NCBI GenBank assembly: GCA_019694395.1
Contig: JAIBCC010000018.1
Coordinates: 1-64,000, forward strand
DNA from: Pyrinomonadaceae bacterium
GTDB lineage: Bacteria > Acidobacteriota > Blastocatellia > Pyrinomonadales > Pyrinomonadaceae
Length of the DNA stretch: 64,000 nt
Direction: 5' to 3'
Shown here: piece after piece, positions 8,041 to 17,145 of the stretch
How positions within the stretch are numbered: position 1 is the stretch's first letter
Layout of the letters: every line of letters begins with the position of its first letter
Notes under the pieces: model-generated
Database searches by the model: none
What the model saw: only the letters and a program-made list of their open reading frames with translations
What the model was told of the DNA's origin: nothing
Translations under genes and position numbers: made by a program

Positions 8041-9827
8041 TTTTCTTGTGGTTGTTTAGGTGTTGTCAAACGCTTGATTGCGGTAACGGCTTCGCCATAT
8101 GCCCCGCCCTTGATGTCGCCGAATCTGGTTGCAGTTTGATAATACTGATAAGCCGCGTTGTTTTCGTCGTAAAACTCAAGGATTCTGCCGACTGCTACCA
8201 AAGTTAGTTGGATTAGAACAGGATCAGTCTCATCATTAAAAGAATTGAGAGCATTCGTATAAAAAAGCTTTGCATCCTCAAGCCGTTTGTTTCGCAGGTT
8301 TTCATCAAAAGTTCCCTCAGCAGAAAGACTTGCCACGCGTCCCAATGAATAGTAGATACTTGCCGAATCATCAGGAAATTCTTCGAGCAATTTGTTTAAT
8401 TGAGTGGTTGATTCGGGATAATCTTTGGCGGCTATAATTTTGTCAACTTCTTCTAGTTTTACTTTCAAAATCTTTGCCCGTTCATATGCCTGCTGATTTT
8501 TGATCTCTAATTGAGCCTGAAGTTTTTTACGTTCTTCACGCGATGCAACCGCCCGTTTTCTGGCTTCGGCAAATTGTGCTAACCGGTCTTTTTCTTTGGT
8601 CGTGTCAATTGTCAGAATCATATCGTGAAAAGAACCGGCAATATCAAAACCTGAATCTTCCACACCTTTTAACTGTTCGGCAAAGTAAAACGCCAGAACC
8701 GCACCTTTCTGATATGCTTCGGAAAGTTCCATTGCAGTTTCATCGGCAAAATACTGTTTGTCAGCGGCTAATTTATCGGAAATTGCTTTTTTGGCGGCAG
8801 CGTCTTTTGCCTGATCAATCCTTTGCCGCGCTCTGGCAGTAGAAATCCGAACTCTTTGAAACTCATATTCTCTGGCGTCAACTGCGGCTACCAACGAGCG
8901 CAAAACCGCCAGAAAAACGTCGGGTGAAATTTCGGGATGTTCTTTTCGTCTATCATCCAATAAACTTTTAATTCCATCTCTGAATACTGCAATTTCTTTT
9001 CCCTCTTTCAACACCAACGGATCAAGAATAAACTGCAAATAACCGCGCCGGGCTTCGGAATTTCTCAGATTTGTATTGGGCGGAACAACGGCATAATAAT
9101 CGTCGCGAATGTTGCGGAAATTAACTGTTCCGGCTGTCGCTAACATATCAGGAACTATATAAAACCGACGTTCTTTATCAACTTTTCGAAAGCCTTTAAC
9201 CATTTTCTTTGGATTATTAGGATCGGGAACCTGAGTTTCAACCCGCTCAATATAAACAAGTTCGGGTCTGGTATGAAGATAATCCAACAAACTCGTGATC
9301 ATTTCCGAAGCCGAGAACTGCATTTTTTCGCCCTCATTTTTATAGAGCTGCAAATAAGCAGGGAAGTTGGTTTGAATGAAAGGCTTTCCGTAGAGTTCTT
9401 TGACTAACGGAGCAAAATCAAGCACTTCCAGCAAATCATCCGGTAAATCAACTGTTCTCGGCGGAGCGTAAAATTCCGGAGCGGGAGTGAGCGCATAAGC
9501 TAATGAAACGAACGGCGCAGTTAATTCCGCCGGAGATGCTTTGGGATGACGCGATTTATAATTGTTGATAAAGAATTTCAGGCGGGTTTTCAGGTTTTCA
9601 TCCAAACCGCTTAGATCCTGCTGTAATTTATCCCGAAAATCTTTCCCGCTTTTGCTGAGCGGAGTATCTATCCCTCCTGCTTCAAGCGCAATCATTACAG
9701 CAATTAACTGTTTATTGGGTTCAATTTTAACTCCGTATTCGACTAGATCAAAAGGCTTTGGTGCTGTTTGTGCAAAAACTGCATTAGCAAAAAACAAGAC
9801 CAGTATAAAAAATAAAACTTTTTTCAT
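8037..9827 (-). CDS. Secreted TPR-containing protein
   Basis: Starting at the ATG at 9827 (MKKVLFFILVLFFANAVFAQ) gives 596 aa with a clear Sec signal and AxA-type cleavage; the frame is open for 14 codons further upstream. The first half has no motif I know. A charged coiled-coil stretch lies at about 335-465, followed by TPR-like repeats at about 470-585 (YYSLGRVASLSAEG, AYQYYQTATRFGD). The GxxLxxLLDYLHTRPELVYI region suggests a scaffold. It forms an operon with the following overlapping gene. Confidence 0.75.
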   Translation of the reverse strand: MKKVLFFILVLFFANAVFAQTAPKPFDLVEYGVKIEPNKQLIAVMIALEAGGIDTPLSKSGKDFRDKLQQDLSGLDENLKTRLKFFINNYKSRHPKASPAELTAPFVSLAYALTPAPEFYAPPRTVDLPDDLLEVLDFAPLVKELYGKPFIQTNFPAYLQLYKNEGEKMQFSASEMITSLLDYLHTRPELVYIERVETQVPDPNNPKKMVKGFRKVDKERRFYIVPDMLATAGTVNFRNIRDDYYAVVPPNTNLRNSEARRGYLQFILDPLVLKEGKEIAVFRDGIKSLLDDRRKEHPEISPDVFLAVLRSLVAAVDAREYEFQRVRISTARARQRIDQAKDAAAKKAISDKLAADKQYFADETAMELSEAYQKGAVLAFYFAEQLKGVEDSGFDIAGSFHDMILTIDTTKEKDRLAQFAEARKRAVASREERKKLQAQLEIKNQQAYERAKILKVKLEEVDKIIAAKDYPESTTQLNKLLEEFPDDSASIYYSLGRVASLSAEGTFDENLRNKRLEDAKLFYTNALNSFNDETDPVLIQLTLVAVGRILEFYDENNAAYQYYQTATRFGDIKGGAYGEAVTAIKRLTTPKQPQEK

Positions 9828-9984
9828 TATGCGTTGATGTAAAAATTCTAAAAGAAGCAAAGGACACAAAATCTACAAAGAATTTAGAAGGAACTACAAT
9901 CAGATTATCTTCACATTTTTTGTGCCTTTGCTGTATTAAAGATGATTTTTTTGTCAGGCAAGATGCCTTTACAAAAACGAAAAA

Positions 9985-10016
9985 TCCAAGCCTTTTATTT
10001 TTCTAAAAGACTTGGA
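9985..10016 (-). terminator. Terminator after STAS gene
   Basis: TCCAAGCCTTTTA pairs with TAAAAGACTTGGA (one mismatch) around a 6-nt loop. Read on the minus strand the stem is followed by ATTTTTC. It lies 35 bp beyond the STAS stop codon. Confidence 0.7.
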
Positions 10017-10050
10017 GTTGTATTTGTCTTAAATAACACCCGTTAAGAGT

Positions 10051-10398
10051 TTAATTATAACCGCTGAGGGCATCGCCTTCACTTTCATAGACATCAAAGA
10101 CGGTTAATAATTTGGTAATAGCCAACAAATCTTGAATCTTTTGGGTTAAGTTCAAAAGTTTAAGTTGTCCGCCTTCCTTGTTGACCGCAGTAAAACTTGA
10201 AACGAGCTCACCAATACCGCTTGAATCAATGTAGCCGACTCCGGCTAAGTTTAAAAGAATTTTCTTTTTGCCTTCGCCAAGCAAACGACGGATTGTGTTA
10301 CGAAGTGCGACGCTACCTTCGCCAATCGTGACTTTGCCGTCCATGTCGAGAATTGTAATATCTCCCGCTTGACGTTCAGAAATGTTAAGTTCAGCCAT
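10051..10398 (-). CDS. STAS-domain anti-sigma-factor antagonist (RsbV/SpoIIAA type)
   Basis: The 115-aa protein is a single STAS domain with the hallmark [10 protein letters not shown] at about 57-65; a Ser in DSSG is the regulatory phosphorylation site in this family. In partner switching the unphosphorylated form binds the RsbW kinase and frees the sigma factor. The RsbW-like gene lies 156 bp upstream on the same strand. No sigma factor or PP2C phosphatase is in this stretch, so the partner target is elsewhere. Confidence 0.88.
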   Translation of the reverse strand: MAELNISERQAGDITILDMDGKVTIGEGSVALRNTIRRLLGEGKKKILLNLAGVGYIDSSGIGELVSSFTAVNKEGGQLKLLNLTQKIQDLLAITKLLTVFDVYESEGDALSGYN

Positions 10399-10554
10399 TT
10401 TAATCTCCTCGTGTTAATTAAAGTAATTTGATTGCAGATTTTAAACGAAAATTCAAAAAATTCAAAAGTGGAAAAGTAGAAAAATTCAAAAGTGAAAAAG
10501 TTTGAAAACTAAATCCTGATTTTCGTCTCCTACTTTTTACTTTTTATTTAGTAA

Positions 10555-10968
10555 CTATCTCAGTTTGCACATTTTAACTACCGTTCCGCCTGTTTCGTGA
10601 TTAGACCATTCGACCTCTTCCATAAAGGCTCTCATAAATAAGATTCCGCGTCCGTTGGCTTTTAAAAGATTTTCGGGGTTGGTTGGATCGGGAACTTCGT
10701 CCACGTCAAATCCTTTACCGAAATCTCTGATCGTGATTTCCAAACCTTTTTGCAGGTTAATGAAAACTATCTCAACCCGTTTAGATTCGTCTAATTTGTT
10801 GCCGTGTTTGACCGCATTGGCAACTGCCTCACGCATCGCCATATCAATAGCCGAAAGCGCAGAATCATCAAATCCGTTTTGACGAGCAAAGTTCTCGGCT
10901 TCGGAAGCCGCCTGGTCAACCGATTCAAGCAAACTGGGTAAATTTAATTCTTTTATTTCTCCGATCAC
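10555..10968 (-). CDS. RsbW/SpoIIAB-type anti-sigma factor Ser/Thr kinase
   Basis: The 137-aa protein is a GHKL ATPase: N-box MREAVANAVKHGN (about 45-57), G1 box DFGKGFDVDEV (about 91-101) and G2 region ANGRGILFMRAFMEEV (about 113-128). This is the compact RsbW/SpoIIAB type. It is expected to phosphorylate the STAS protein encoded downstream and to sequester a sigma factor. The 156-bp spacer between them contains simple A-rich repeats. Confidence 0.87.
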   Translation of the reverse strand: MIGEIKELNLPSLLESVDQAASEAENFARQNGFDDSALSAIDMAMREAVANAVKHGNKLDESKRVEIVFINLQKGLEITIRDFGKGFDVDEVPDPTNPENLLKANGRGILFMRAFMEEVEWSNHETGGTVVKMCKLR

Positions 10969-11097
10969 AACTTAAGCCAGCAATTAAAAACTGTGTGGTT
11001 TTTTTATCTGTAACGCTAATATTTGATACGTTAGCGGTTTAACGCCTTTTATGTCAAGACAAAAGACGGAAAATGGTTTGAAAAAGTTCTGGAAACC

Positions 11098-11871
11098 TTA
11101 AAACCTTGCTGCTAATAATTTTTTTGCTTCGGTTTCGACCTCCACTCTTTCGACCTCAAATTCGGGATCAGGTTTGATTTTGAAAATGAAATCCAACTGT
11201 TTTTTAGCCTCGGCGGCTTTATTTACGGCTAAATAGGCTTCTGCCAGATGCAAATAAATATAACCGTTTTCTTTTTCATAAGTCAGAGCTTTTTCCAAAT
11301 ATTCAACCGCTTTTTCTGCACTTCCGCCGGTCAATTTGGTTGCCAATTCAACCTGCGCCAGACCATCAAAAGCGCTGGCATTTTGATAATCCGGTTGAAT
11401 TTCAATGACTTTATTCATCAATTCACGGATTTCTCCAACGGATTTGATCCCCACTGTTAAAGGATTTCGCTCAGATTGCTCTCCTAGATTCGCTCCTGCC
11501 CAAAAATATCCGTCCGGTTTCGTGGGTTCAAGTCTCGAAGCGATCAATCCTGCTGCATAACCATCTTTATTAACCTTATCGGCTTCTTTCTCATCACTTA
11601 GTTGTTTGGAAAGAAAATAGTTATATTTGGCAAATTTCCACTCAACTTCAAAATTTCTTTGATCGGGATTTCGCGCTTGAGCCAGCACATTGATTGCCTC
11701 ACGGAGTTTGGCTACGTCTTTTCTTTGAGAAAATAACTCTTCGCCTTTTTTCAAAGCCTCAGTTGGCGGCACAATTTCTTTTGGTTTTGCTGTGTCAGCT
11801 TCAATTTTTGCCGAACAGGAAAGGCAGAGTAAAAAGTAAAAAGTAAAAAGTAAAAAGTAAAAAACTTTCAT
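11098..11871 (-). CDS. TatT-like TPR lipoprotein (TRAP T-component family)
   Basis: The 257-aa protein has a hydrophobic leader ending in lipobox LCLSC (Cys19) and helical TPR-like repeats to the end. Motifs include ALKKGEELFSQR (about 39), DGYAAGLIASRLEP, DGYFWAGANLGEQSE (about 121) and the last TPR GYIYLHLAEAYLAVNK. This matches the TatT family of periplasmic TPR lipoproteins, although no TRAP transporter lies nearby. The leader is encoded by five copies of a 7-nt repeat, giving the internal echo FYFLLFT/FYFLL. Confidence 0.75.
   Translation of the reverse strand: MKVFYFLLFTFYFLLCLSCSAKIEADTAKPKEIVPPTEALKKGEELFSQRKDVAKLREAINVLAQARNPDQRNFEVEWKFAKYNYFLSKQLSDEKEADKVNKDGYAAGLIASRLEPTKPDGYFWAGANLGEQSERNPLTVGIKSVGEIRELMNKVIEIQPDYQNASAFDGLAQVELATKLTGGSAEKAVEYLEKALTYEKENGYIYLHLAEAYLAVNKAAEAKKQLDFIFKIKPDPEFEVERVEVETEAKKLLAARF
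11829..11863 (-). repeat. Heptanucleotide tandem repeat inside the TatT-like signal peptide
   Basis: Five copies of GTAAAAA (plus strand), period exactly 7, within codons 3-15 of the lipoprotein gene. Because 7 is not a multiple of 3, gain or loss of one unit shifts the frame. Confidence 0.85.
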
Positions 11872-11993
11872 AGATTCTCACGCTGAATTGACAGGAAATT
11901 GACCCAAACCGCTTTTCCCCTGTGAAATTCATTTCAAAATTTGGTATATTTCTTGGCTTGCAATAAATTTACAGCAAATAGCATTTTTCAACA

Positions 11994-12668
11994 ATGAGAG
12001 AAAGACAAAACGCCGCTGCTTTTTACGATTTAGAAGGAACTTTGGTCAGCACAAACCTCGTGCATACGCTTGGATTTTACGCCCGGCGCCAGGCAGGAAT
12101 TTTACCGACCATTAAAAAAAGTGCGTCCGTTTTAGCCAAATTACCTTTTTTTGCGATGACGGACATTTACAGCCGCAATGTTTTTAACGAGGTCTTTTTT
12201 CAAAGCTACAAAGGCGAATCCTACGACCGTCTGCGCTTTTTTGCTGATGAATTGTTTGAAAATACGCTCAAACCGGCAATCTTTGACGGCGCATTCGATT
12301 TGATCAAACAATCCAAAAAGAACGGACATCGCCAGGTAGTTTTGACTGGTGCATTAGATTTCACTATTGAAAAACTGATGGATCATCTCGGAATAGATGA
12401 TTACGTTGCCAACCGACTCGAATTCGTCAACGGTTACGCCACAGGTCGGGTTCTGCCGCCTGTTATGGCTTCTGCAACCAAAGCTGCCTGGATACGCGAA
12501 TACGCCGAGAAAAACAACATATCTCTTTCCGATTCTTACGCCTACACTGACAGCATTTCCGATTTGCCGATGCTCTCAATTGTCGGACATCCTGCTGCTA
12601 TTAATCCTGATTTCCGCTTAAAACAAGTTGCACTCCAACACAACTGGGCGATTTTAGACCTAAAATAG
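11994..12668 (+). CDS. HAD-superfamily IB phosphatase-like protein
   Basis: The 224-aa protein resembles SerB-type HAD-IB hydrolases. Motif I is FYDLEGTLVSTN, with Glu where the second Asp of DxD is usual. Motif II Thr is in VVLTGALD, motif III Lys in SATKAAWIREY and motif IV in YAYTDSISDLPML. The nucleophile Asp and the Mg-binding Asp pair are present. Such HAD proteins accompany acyltransferase and lipid genes in several bacteria. Here it begins a plus-strand set that continues, after an AT-rich block, with the LarA-like gene and the lipid fusion enzyme. Possible role: dephosphorylating a lipid phosphate. Confidence 0.82.
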   Translation: MRERQNAAAFYDLEGTLVSTNLVHTLGFYARRQAGILPTIKKSASVLAKLPFFAMTDIYSRNVFNEVFFQSYKGESYDRLRFFADELFENTLKPAIFDGAFDLIKQSKKNGHRQVVLTGALDFTIEKLMDHLGIDDYVANRLEFVNGYATGRVLPPVMASATKAAWIREYAEKNNISLSDSYAYTDSISDLPMLSIVGHPAAINPDFRLKQVALQHNWAILDLK

Positions 12669-12721
12669 ATTTGCCATTTTTATAATAAAGGTTTAACTTG
12701 TTAATTTAGGTTTGAAAGTAA

Positions 12722-12745
12722 AAGTAAGTGAGTGCTTACTTACTT
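12722..12745. promoter_or_regulatory. Palindromic candidate operator upstream of the toxin-antitoxin pair
   Basis: AAGTAAG (12722-12728) and CTTACTT (12735-12741) form an inverted repeat, and AAGTAAGT also pairs with ACTTACTT at 12738-12745. It lies about 75 bp before the antitoxin ATG, where an autoregulatory Phd-type operator is expected. Confidence 0.4.
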
Positions 12746-12819
12746 GGTTAAATTGATTTGTATTGACTCATTTGATAAAGTAGCCAAGTAGCTATCTTTC
12801 AAGATTTATGGGGTAAAAA

Positions 12820-13071
12820 ATGACACATACAGTAAAAGATGCCAAAAACAATTTGAGTAGTTTGATTCGGTTGGCTGAAAAAGGAGAGCCGCAAATAATC
12901 AGGCGTAATGATATGGATGTGGCGGTTGTCGTTTCGATTGATGACTGGCGAAAATTGAAAGGGAAACAAGAAAGTTTAGTAGAAATTTTACGTAACAGCC
13001 CTTTAATCGGAGAAGAAATTGATTTGACCAGACAAGAAGACCTTCCGCGAGATTTCAGTTTTGGAGAATAG
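12820..13071 (+). CDS. Phd/YefM-family antitoxin
   Basis: The 83-aa protein starts MTHTVKDAKNNLSSLIRLAEKGEP and continues IIRRNDMDVAVVVSIDDWRKL, the standard Phd/YefM N-terminal DNA-binding domain. The C-terminal half (about 55-83) would wrap the toxin. Its stop is 2 bp before the toxin ATG. Confidence 0.9.
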   Translation: MTHTVKDAKNNLSSLIRLAEKGEPQIIRRNDMDVAVVVSIDDWRKLKGKQESLVEILRNSPLIGEEIDLTRQEDLPRDFSFGE

Positions 13072-13073
13072 CA

Positions 13074-13496
13074 ATGGCTTATTTATTGGATACCTGCACA
13101 ATCTCCGAAATGGTCACGGTTCAGCCGAATCCGAATGTTTTAGGCTGGTTCCAATCGCAAAATGAGAAAAAACTTTTTTTGAGTATTATCACGATTGGAG
13201 AAATTGAAAAAGGTATTTATCAACTACCGCCAAGCAAGAAAAGAACATCATTGGAGACTTGGTTATTTGACGATTTAGCACCGAGTTTTAAGAACAGGTT
13301 GCTCGAATTTGACCGCAAAATGATAACAACTTGGGCAAAAATGATGGCAGATTTGAAATTAAAAGGCATTATCCGACCTTCTTTTGATTCGCTGATTGAG
13401 GCAACAGCTTTGCATCATCAACTAATTTTAGTTACCCGAAACGTCAAGAATTTTCAAAATTCGCAGGTTACGATTTTGAATCCTTGGGAAGATTAA
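13074..13496 (+). CDS. VapC-type PIN-domain toxin
   Basis: The 140-aa PIN protein has Asp6 (LLDTCTISEM), Glu43 (IGEIEKG) and Asp105 (SFDSLIEA), the three core acidic residues. In the fourth position the usual Asp of TRNxxDF is Asn126 (TRNVKNF), which may weaken metal binding. Family members are ribonucleases neutralised by the antitoxin encoded immediately before. The pair sits in AT-rich DNA beside a kinase gene and is probably horizontally acquired. Confidence 0.9.
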   Translation: MAYLLDTCTISEMVTVQPNPNVLGWFQSQNEKKLFLSIITIGEIEKGIYQLPPSKKRTSLETWLFDDLAPSFKNRLLEFDRKMITTWAKMMADLKLKGIIRPSFDSLIEATALHHQLILVTRNVKNFQNSQVTILNPWED

Positions 13497-13604
13497 TTTA
13501 AAAGAATTGATATTTTGTTGACAAATAATTTTGGTTCTATTAGTGGGACTTGGATTAATTCATTAGACAAACTTTTTTTAAGTGGTTACAGAGAATAAAT
13601 AATT

Positions 13605-14939
13605 ATGTTTCAAGAAAACGATAAAATAGGACCATACAAACTCGTTAGATGTCTTGGAATAGGTGGCTTCGGAGAAGTTTGGTTAGCAAAGAAACGCTCA
13701 CTTTTTATAACTAAGGAAGTTGCTATTAAATTACCACTTGAAAAACAAGTTGATTTAGATGAAATTAGTAAGGAAGCAATACTTTGGGAACAAGCGAGTG
13801 GACATCCGAATGTTTTACCTATTATAGATGCTGACATTTATGATGGGCAGGTAGCAATTGTAAGTGAGTATGTAGAAGGCGGTTCTCTACACGATAGGCT
13901 TCAAAGGGAAGGAAGGTTATCAGTTAGAAATTGTGTTGAAATGACTGTCGGAGTTTTGAAAGGATTAGAGTATCTCCATAACAAAGGAATTATTCATAGA
14001 GACCTTAAGCCACAGAATATTTTATTACAAGGAAATACTCCGCGAATTGCCGATTTTGGTATCTCAAGAGCGATTACCTCTTCAACCCAAAATATTGCGG
14101 GAACGCCAGCTTATATGGCTCCCGAGGCTTTTGATGGGCAAAGAAATGTCCAAACAGATATTTGGGCTGTTGGTATAATTATTTATCAAATGTTATTTGC
14201 AAAATTGCCTTTTTCTCAAAAAGATTTTCCATCTTTAATTAAATCAATTATTTTCGACGAAATTAATGAGTTTCCTCACAAAACTTCTCCAACCCTTCAA
14301 TTAGTATTAAAGAATTGTTTAGCTAAAAACCCCAACGAAAGATTTCAAAACGTTTCAGAAATACTCAAAAAGTTTCAATCGCCAATTTTAGATTTTGAAA
14401 TGATAATTTGGGGAAATGAGCAAAAAGTCAATCAACCGAATAAAGTATTAACGGTTGATTCCGAACAAAGTCCAAGAAAGCAACATTATACCTTTGCTCA
14501 TGTTTATTTAAGAGAGAAATTGCCTCACGCAAAACTTTTTATAGAAAATATAACTAAGACAGATTCTAAATTCTTAAACTCTTATTGGGTTCAATCTGCT
14601 ATGTATTTTAAACCTAAGGAAGATGAATTTTTACCGCCCGAAGGTTTATGTGCCTATCCATTTAAGTTATCTTCAAGCGTATATGGTGCAATAATACAAC
14701 TTCCGCCACCGATACGAATGGCAGAAGCCTTTTTTGTCGCAGTTGTATTAGAAGAAATAAACAATTCTTCAGAAGTAAAAACTAGATATATTACTTTAGA
14801 ACTTAGTGCTAATAGAGATGGAAGCGCGAAAACTATAGTAGGCGAATGGAGAGCGGGTTCTCACGCAAATTATGGCACAGGTCCTGAACCTACTCCAGAA
14901 TTATTTTTGGAAAAAGTGCAAGAAATGATTGGTATTTGA
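13605..14939 (+). CDS. Soluble Ser/Thr protein kinase with an unknown C-terminal domain
   Basis: The 444-aa protein has a Hanks-type kinase domain at about 10-265: glycine loop GIGGFGEVW, VAIK (Lys42), HRDLKPQN (Asp133), DFG (Asp150) and GTPAYMAPE. Unlike most bacterial PknB-type kinases it has no TM helix or extracellular domain. Residues about 285-444 form a separate conserved-looking domain (AYPFKLSSSVYGAIIQLPPP, RYITLELSANRDGSA, GEWRAGSHANYGTGPEPT) that I cannot place. Its DNA is visibly more AT-rich than the LarA-like gene that follows. Next to a TA pair, a defence or stress role is possible but not shown. Confidence 0.88.
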   Translation: MFQENDKIGPYKLVRCLGIGGFGEVWLAKKRSLFITKEVAIKLPLEKQVDLDEISKEAILWEQASGHPNVLPIIDADIYDGQVAIVSEYVEGGSLHDRLQREGRLSVRNCVEMTVGVLKGLEYLHNKGIIHRDLKPQNILLQGNTPRIADFGISRAITSSTQNIAGTPAYMAPEAFDGQRNVQTDIWAVGIIIYQMLFAKLPFSQKDFPSLIKSIIFDEINEFPHKTSPTLQLVLKNCLAKNPNERFQNVSEILKKFQSPILDFEMIIWGNEQKVNQPNKVLTVDSEQSPRKQHYTFAHVYLREKLPHAKLFIENITKTDSKFLNSYWVQSAMYFKPKEDEFLPPEGLCAYPFKLSSSVYGAIIQLPPPIRMAEAFFVAVVLEEINNSSEVKTRYITLELSANRDGSAKTIVGEWRAGSHANYGTGPEPTPELFLEKVQEMIGI

Positions 14940-14987
14940 GAGAACTACATTTACACCACCTATTTTTAGAGGTTTTAAAACATAAAT

Positions 14988-16589
14988 ATGGCATTACAAC
15001 TTAGACGCAAAACACACGAATCAATCGTTTACATTGACCGCGACTCCGCGCCGCGAATTATGCCGTTTGGCGAAGATTTTATTTTGGAAGACATTCCGAT
15101 TGGAACGCGGGTAATTTATCCGAATCCGCCGATTCAAGGTTTGCCCAATCGGGAAGCCGCGATTCGTTATGCGATCAATCATCCGCTGGACGCAAAACCG
15201 CTTTACGCCCAACTCGAACCCGGAATGAAAGTAACGATTGCGATGGACGATATTTCGTTGCCTCTGCCGCCGATGCAAACGCCTGATTTACGTCAAACGA
15301 TGCTCGAAGTCGTGCTTGATATGTGTTACGCAAATGGCGTTGACGATATTCATCTGATTATCGCTAATTCTCTGCACCGTAAAATGACGGAATGGGAAAT
15401 GAAGCGGATGGTCGGCTCAAAAATCCACAACGCTTTTTATCCTGACCGTTATTACAATCACGATGCCGAAGATGATGACGGACTCGTAACTCTTGGATAC
15501 ACAAGACATAACGAACCTTTGCGAATCAATCGCCGAGCCGCTGAATCGGACATTTTGATCTATTTGAACATCAATTTAGTTCCAATGGACGGCGGTCACA
15601 AATCGGTGGCGGTCGGGCTTTGTGATTACGAAAGTTTGCGTGCTCATCACGAACCGCAAACCATTCGGGATTCACATTCGTATATGGATCCGCCGGCTTC
15701 CGAGTTGAATCACAAAGTTGTTCGTTTAGGAAAATTAGTTGACGAACATTGCAACGTCTTTCATATCGAAACGGCTTTGAACAACAAAATGTTCAGCGAT
15801 GGTTACGATATTTTGACGCGAAATGAGGACGAATTTACTTTTGCAGATCGGATGAAATGGGAAGTGATGAAGCGCACCTTTTCTAAAATGCCGCGAAATG
15901 CCCGACGCAAAATGCTTCACGCGATTCCGGCTCAATACGAAATGATCGCTTGTTACGCCGGAAAAACCGAGCCTGTTCACGAAAAAATTCTCGAAAAAAA
16001 CTATCAGCAATACGAAATTCCCGTCAAAGGTCAATGCGATATTTTGATTACGGGGATTCCCGATATTTCGCCGTATAACGTCTATTCGGCGTTAAACCCC
16101 TTGCTTGTGCAAGTTATGGCGATGGGCTATCACTTTAATATGTATCGCAACAAACCGCTTTTGCGAAAAGGCGGCGTGATGATTCTGACTCATCCTTGTT
16201 TCGACGAATTCGACCATAATTTTCACCCAAGCTACATCGAATTTTTCCATCGTCTGTTGCCCGAATCGAGAGACGCTTTTTATCTCCGCGAAAAATACGA
16301 ACGCGAATTTGCTTCAAACCCAAGTTATATCGAAATGTATCGCCGAGGCAATGCTTATCACGGAGCACATCCGTTTTTTATGTGGTATTGGGGCGAAAAC
16401 GGCAGACAACATTGCGGAAAAGTTATCGCCGCCGGTGCGGAAAACGCCCACGTCCCCGAAATGCTCGGTTGGGAACGGGCGGACAATTTGACCGAAGCGA
16501 TTGCGATGGCGAGAAGTTATATGGGCAGAAACGCCGAAATTTCGATGCTTCATCAACCTGTGATTGGTTTGTGTAGTGTGACGGATTAG
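14988..16589 (+). CDS. LarA-like (lactate racemase domain, DUF2088) protein
   Basis: The 533-aa protein shows the LarA N-terminal pattern: [12 protein letters not shown] (about 85), a [21 protein letters not shown] segment spread over about 120-140, and [23 protein letters not shown] (about 203-225). The GGxKS Lys and the following His match positions that hold the nickel-pincer cofactor in LarA. The 'TRP' Arg of LarA's DxTRP motif is replaced by ISLP, so the substrate is probably not lactate. The C-terminal half ([16 protein letters not shown]) is longer than LarA. It heads a tight plus-strand series leading to the lipid fusion enzyme. Confidence 0.82.
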   Translation: MALQLRRKTHESIVYIDRDSAPRIMPFGEDFILEDIPIGTRVIYPNPPIQGLPNREAAIRYAINHPLDAKPLYAQLEPGMKVTIAMDDISLPLPPMQTPDLRQTMLEVVLDMCYANGVDDIHLIIANSLHRKMTEWEMKRMVGSKIHNAFYPDRYYNHDAEDDDGLVTLGYTRHNEPLRINRRAAESDILIYLNINLVPMDGGHKSVAVGLCDYESLRAHHEPQTIRDSHSYMDPPASELNHKVVRLGKLVDEHCNVFHIETALNNKMFSDGYDILTRNEDEFTFADRMKWEVMKRTFSKMPRNARRKMLHAIPAQYEMIACYAGKTEPVHEKILEKNYQQYEIPVKGQCDILITGIPDISPYNVYSALNPLLVQVMAMGYHFNMYRNKPLLRKGGVMILTHPCFDEFDHNFHPSYIEFFHRLLPESRDAFYLREKYEREFASNPSYIEMYRRGNAYHGAHPFFMWYWGENGRQHCGKVIAAGAENAHVPEMLGWERADNLTEAIAMARSYMGRNAEISMLHQPVIGLCSVTD

Positions 16590-16591
16590 GT

Positions 16592-17140
16592 ATGAAAAGC
16601 TTTTTTGGGATAATACTGATTTTAATTACAGTTTACGGCATTAATGCTCAAAAAACTTCGGTTGAATGTGTTCGATCTGTTCCTGTTCCAATTTTGAAGA
16701 AATCAGTTTTTCCCAAAAAGACCTTTAATTTAACCAAAAACAAAGAAAATCCGGGCGAAATGATTGGCTATGAAAAAGTTAAAGTGAATAAAGGAAGTGA
16801 TTTAACCATCGTCAATGCCGGTTGCGAAAACTACACTTTAACCTTTCAGTTTTTGGTTAAAAATCAAAAGCGTCCGGCAACCGACACAAAGTTTTGGTAT
16901 AAAACGGCGATTGAGCTAATGAATTCGATCAAAAAAGGGATTCGTTCAGTGGATTTGGATTTGATAAACAGAGGATTGCGAGCAGTTACAACCTACCTTC
17001 ATAAAACGAAGAAGCCGAAGTTTGAGAATTATCTTGAATTTGGCGGAACTGACATTAGAGATACGGTTGTTTTGGATAAAGTTAGTCAACAAGCGGGTAA
17101 ACATAAGGTTGCAATCTCGTTTAGTGTCGGACCTTTGTAA
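16592..17140 (+). CDS. Secreted protein of unknown function
   Basis: The 182-aa product has a Sec signal (FFGIILILITVYGINAQ) and a soluble mature part with two Cys. No known domain is apparent. It begins 2 bp after the LarA-like stop and ends 5 bp before the ferredoxin start, so it belongs to the same transcription unit. Confidence 0.65.
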   Translation: MKSFFGIILILITVYGINAQKTSVECVRSVPVPILKKSVFPKKTFNLTKNKENPGEMIGYEKVKVNKGSDLTIVNAGCENYTLTFQFLVKNQKRPATDTKFWYKTAIELMNSIKKGIRSVDLDLINRGLRAVTTYLHKTKKPKFENYLEFGGTDIRDTVVLDKVSQQAGKHKVAISFSVGPL

Positions 17141-17145
17141 TCTAT

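Noticed and set aside
11828-11870. Assembly artefact in the TatT leader
   Set aside because: The repeat keeps the reading frame and gives a valid lipoprotein leader, so it reads as genuine.
12763-12795. Sigma-70 promoter for the toxin-antitoxin pair
   Set aside because: TTGACT is present at 12763 but no -10 at acceptable spacing could be supported.
13518-13545. Sigma-70 promoter for the kinase
   Set aside because: TTGACA at 13518 has no matching -10 within 16-18 bp.
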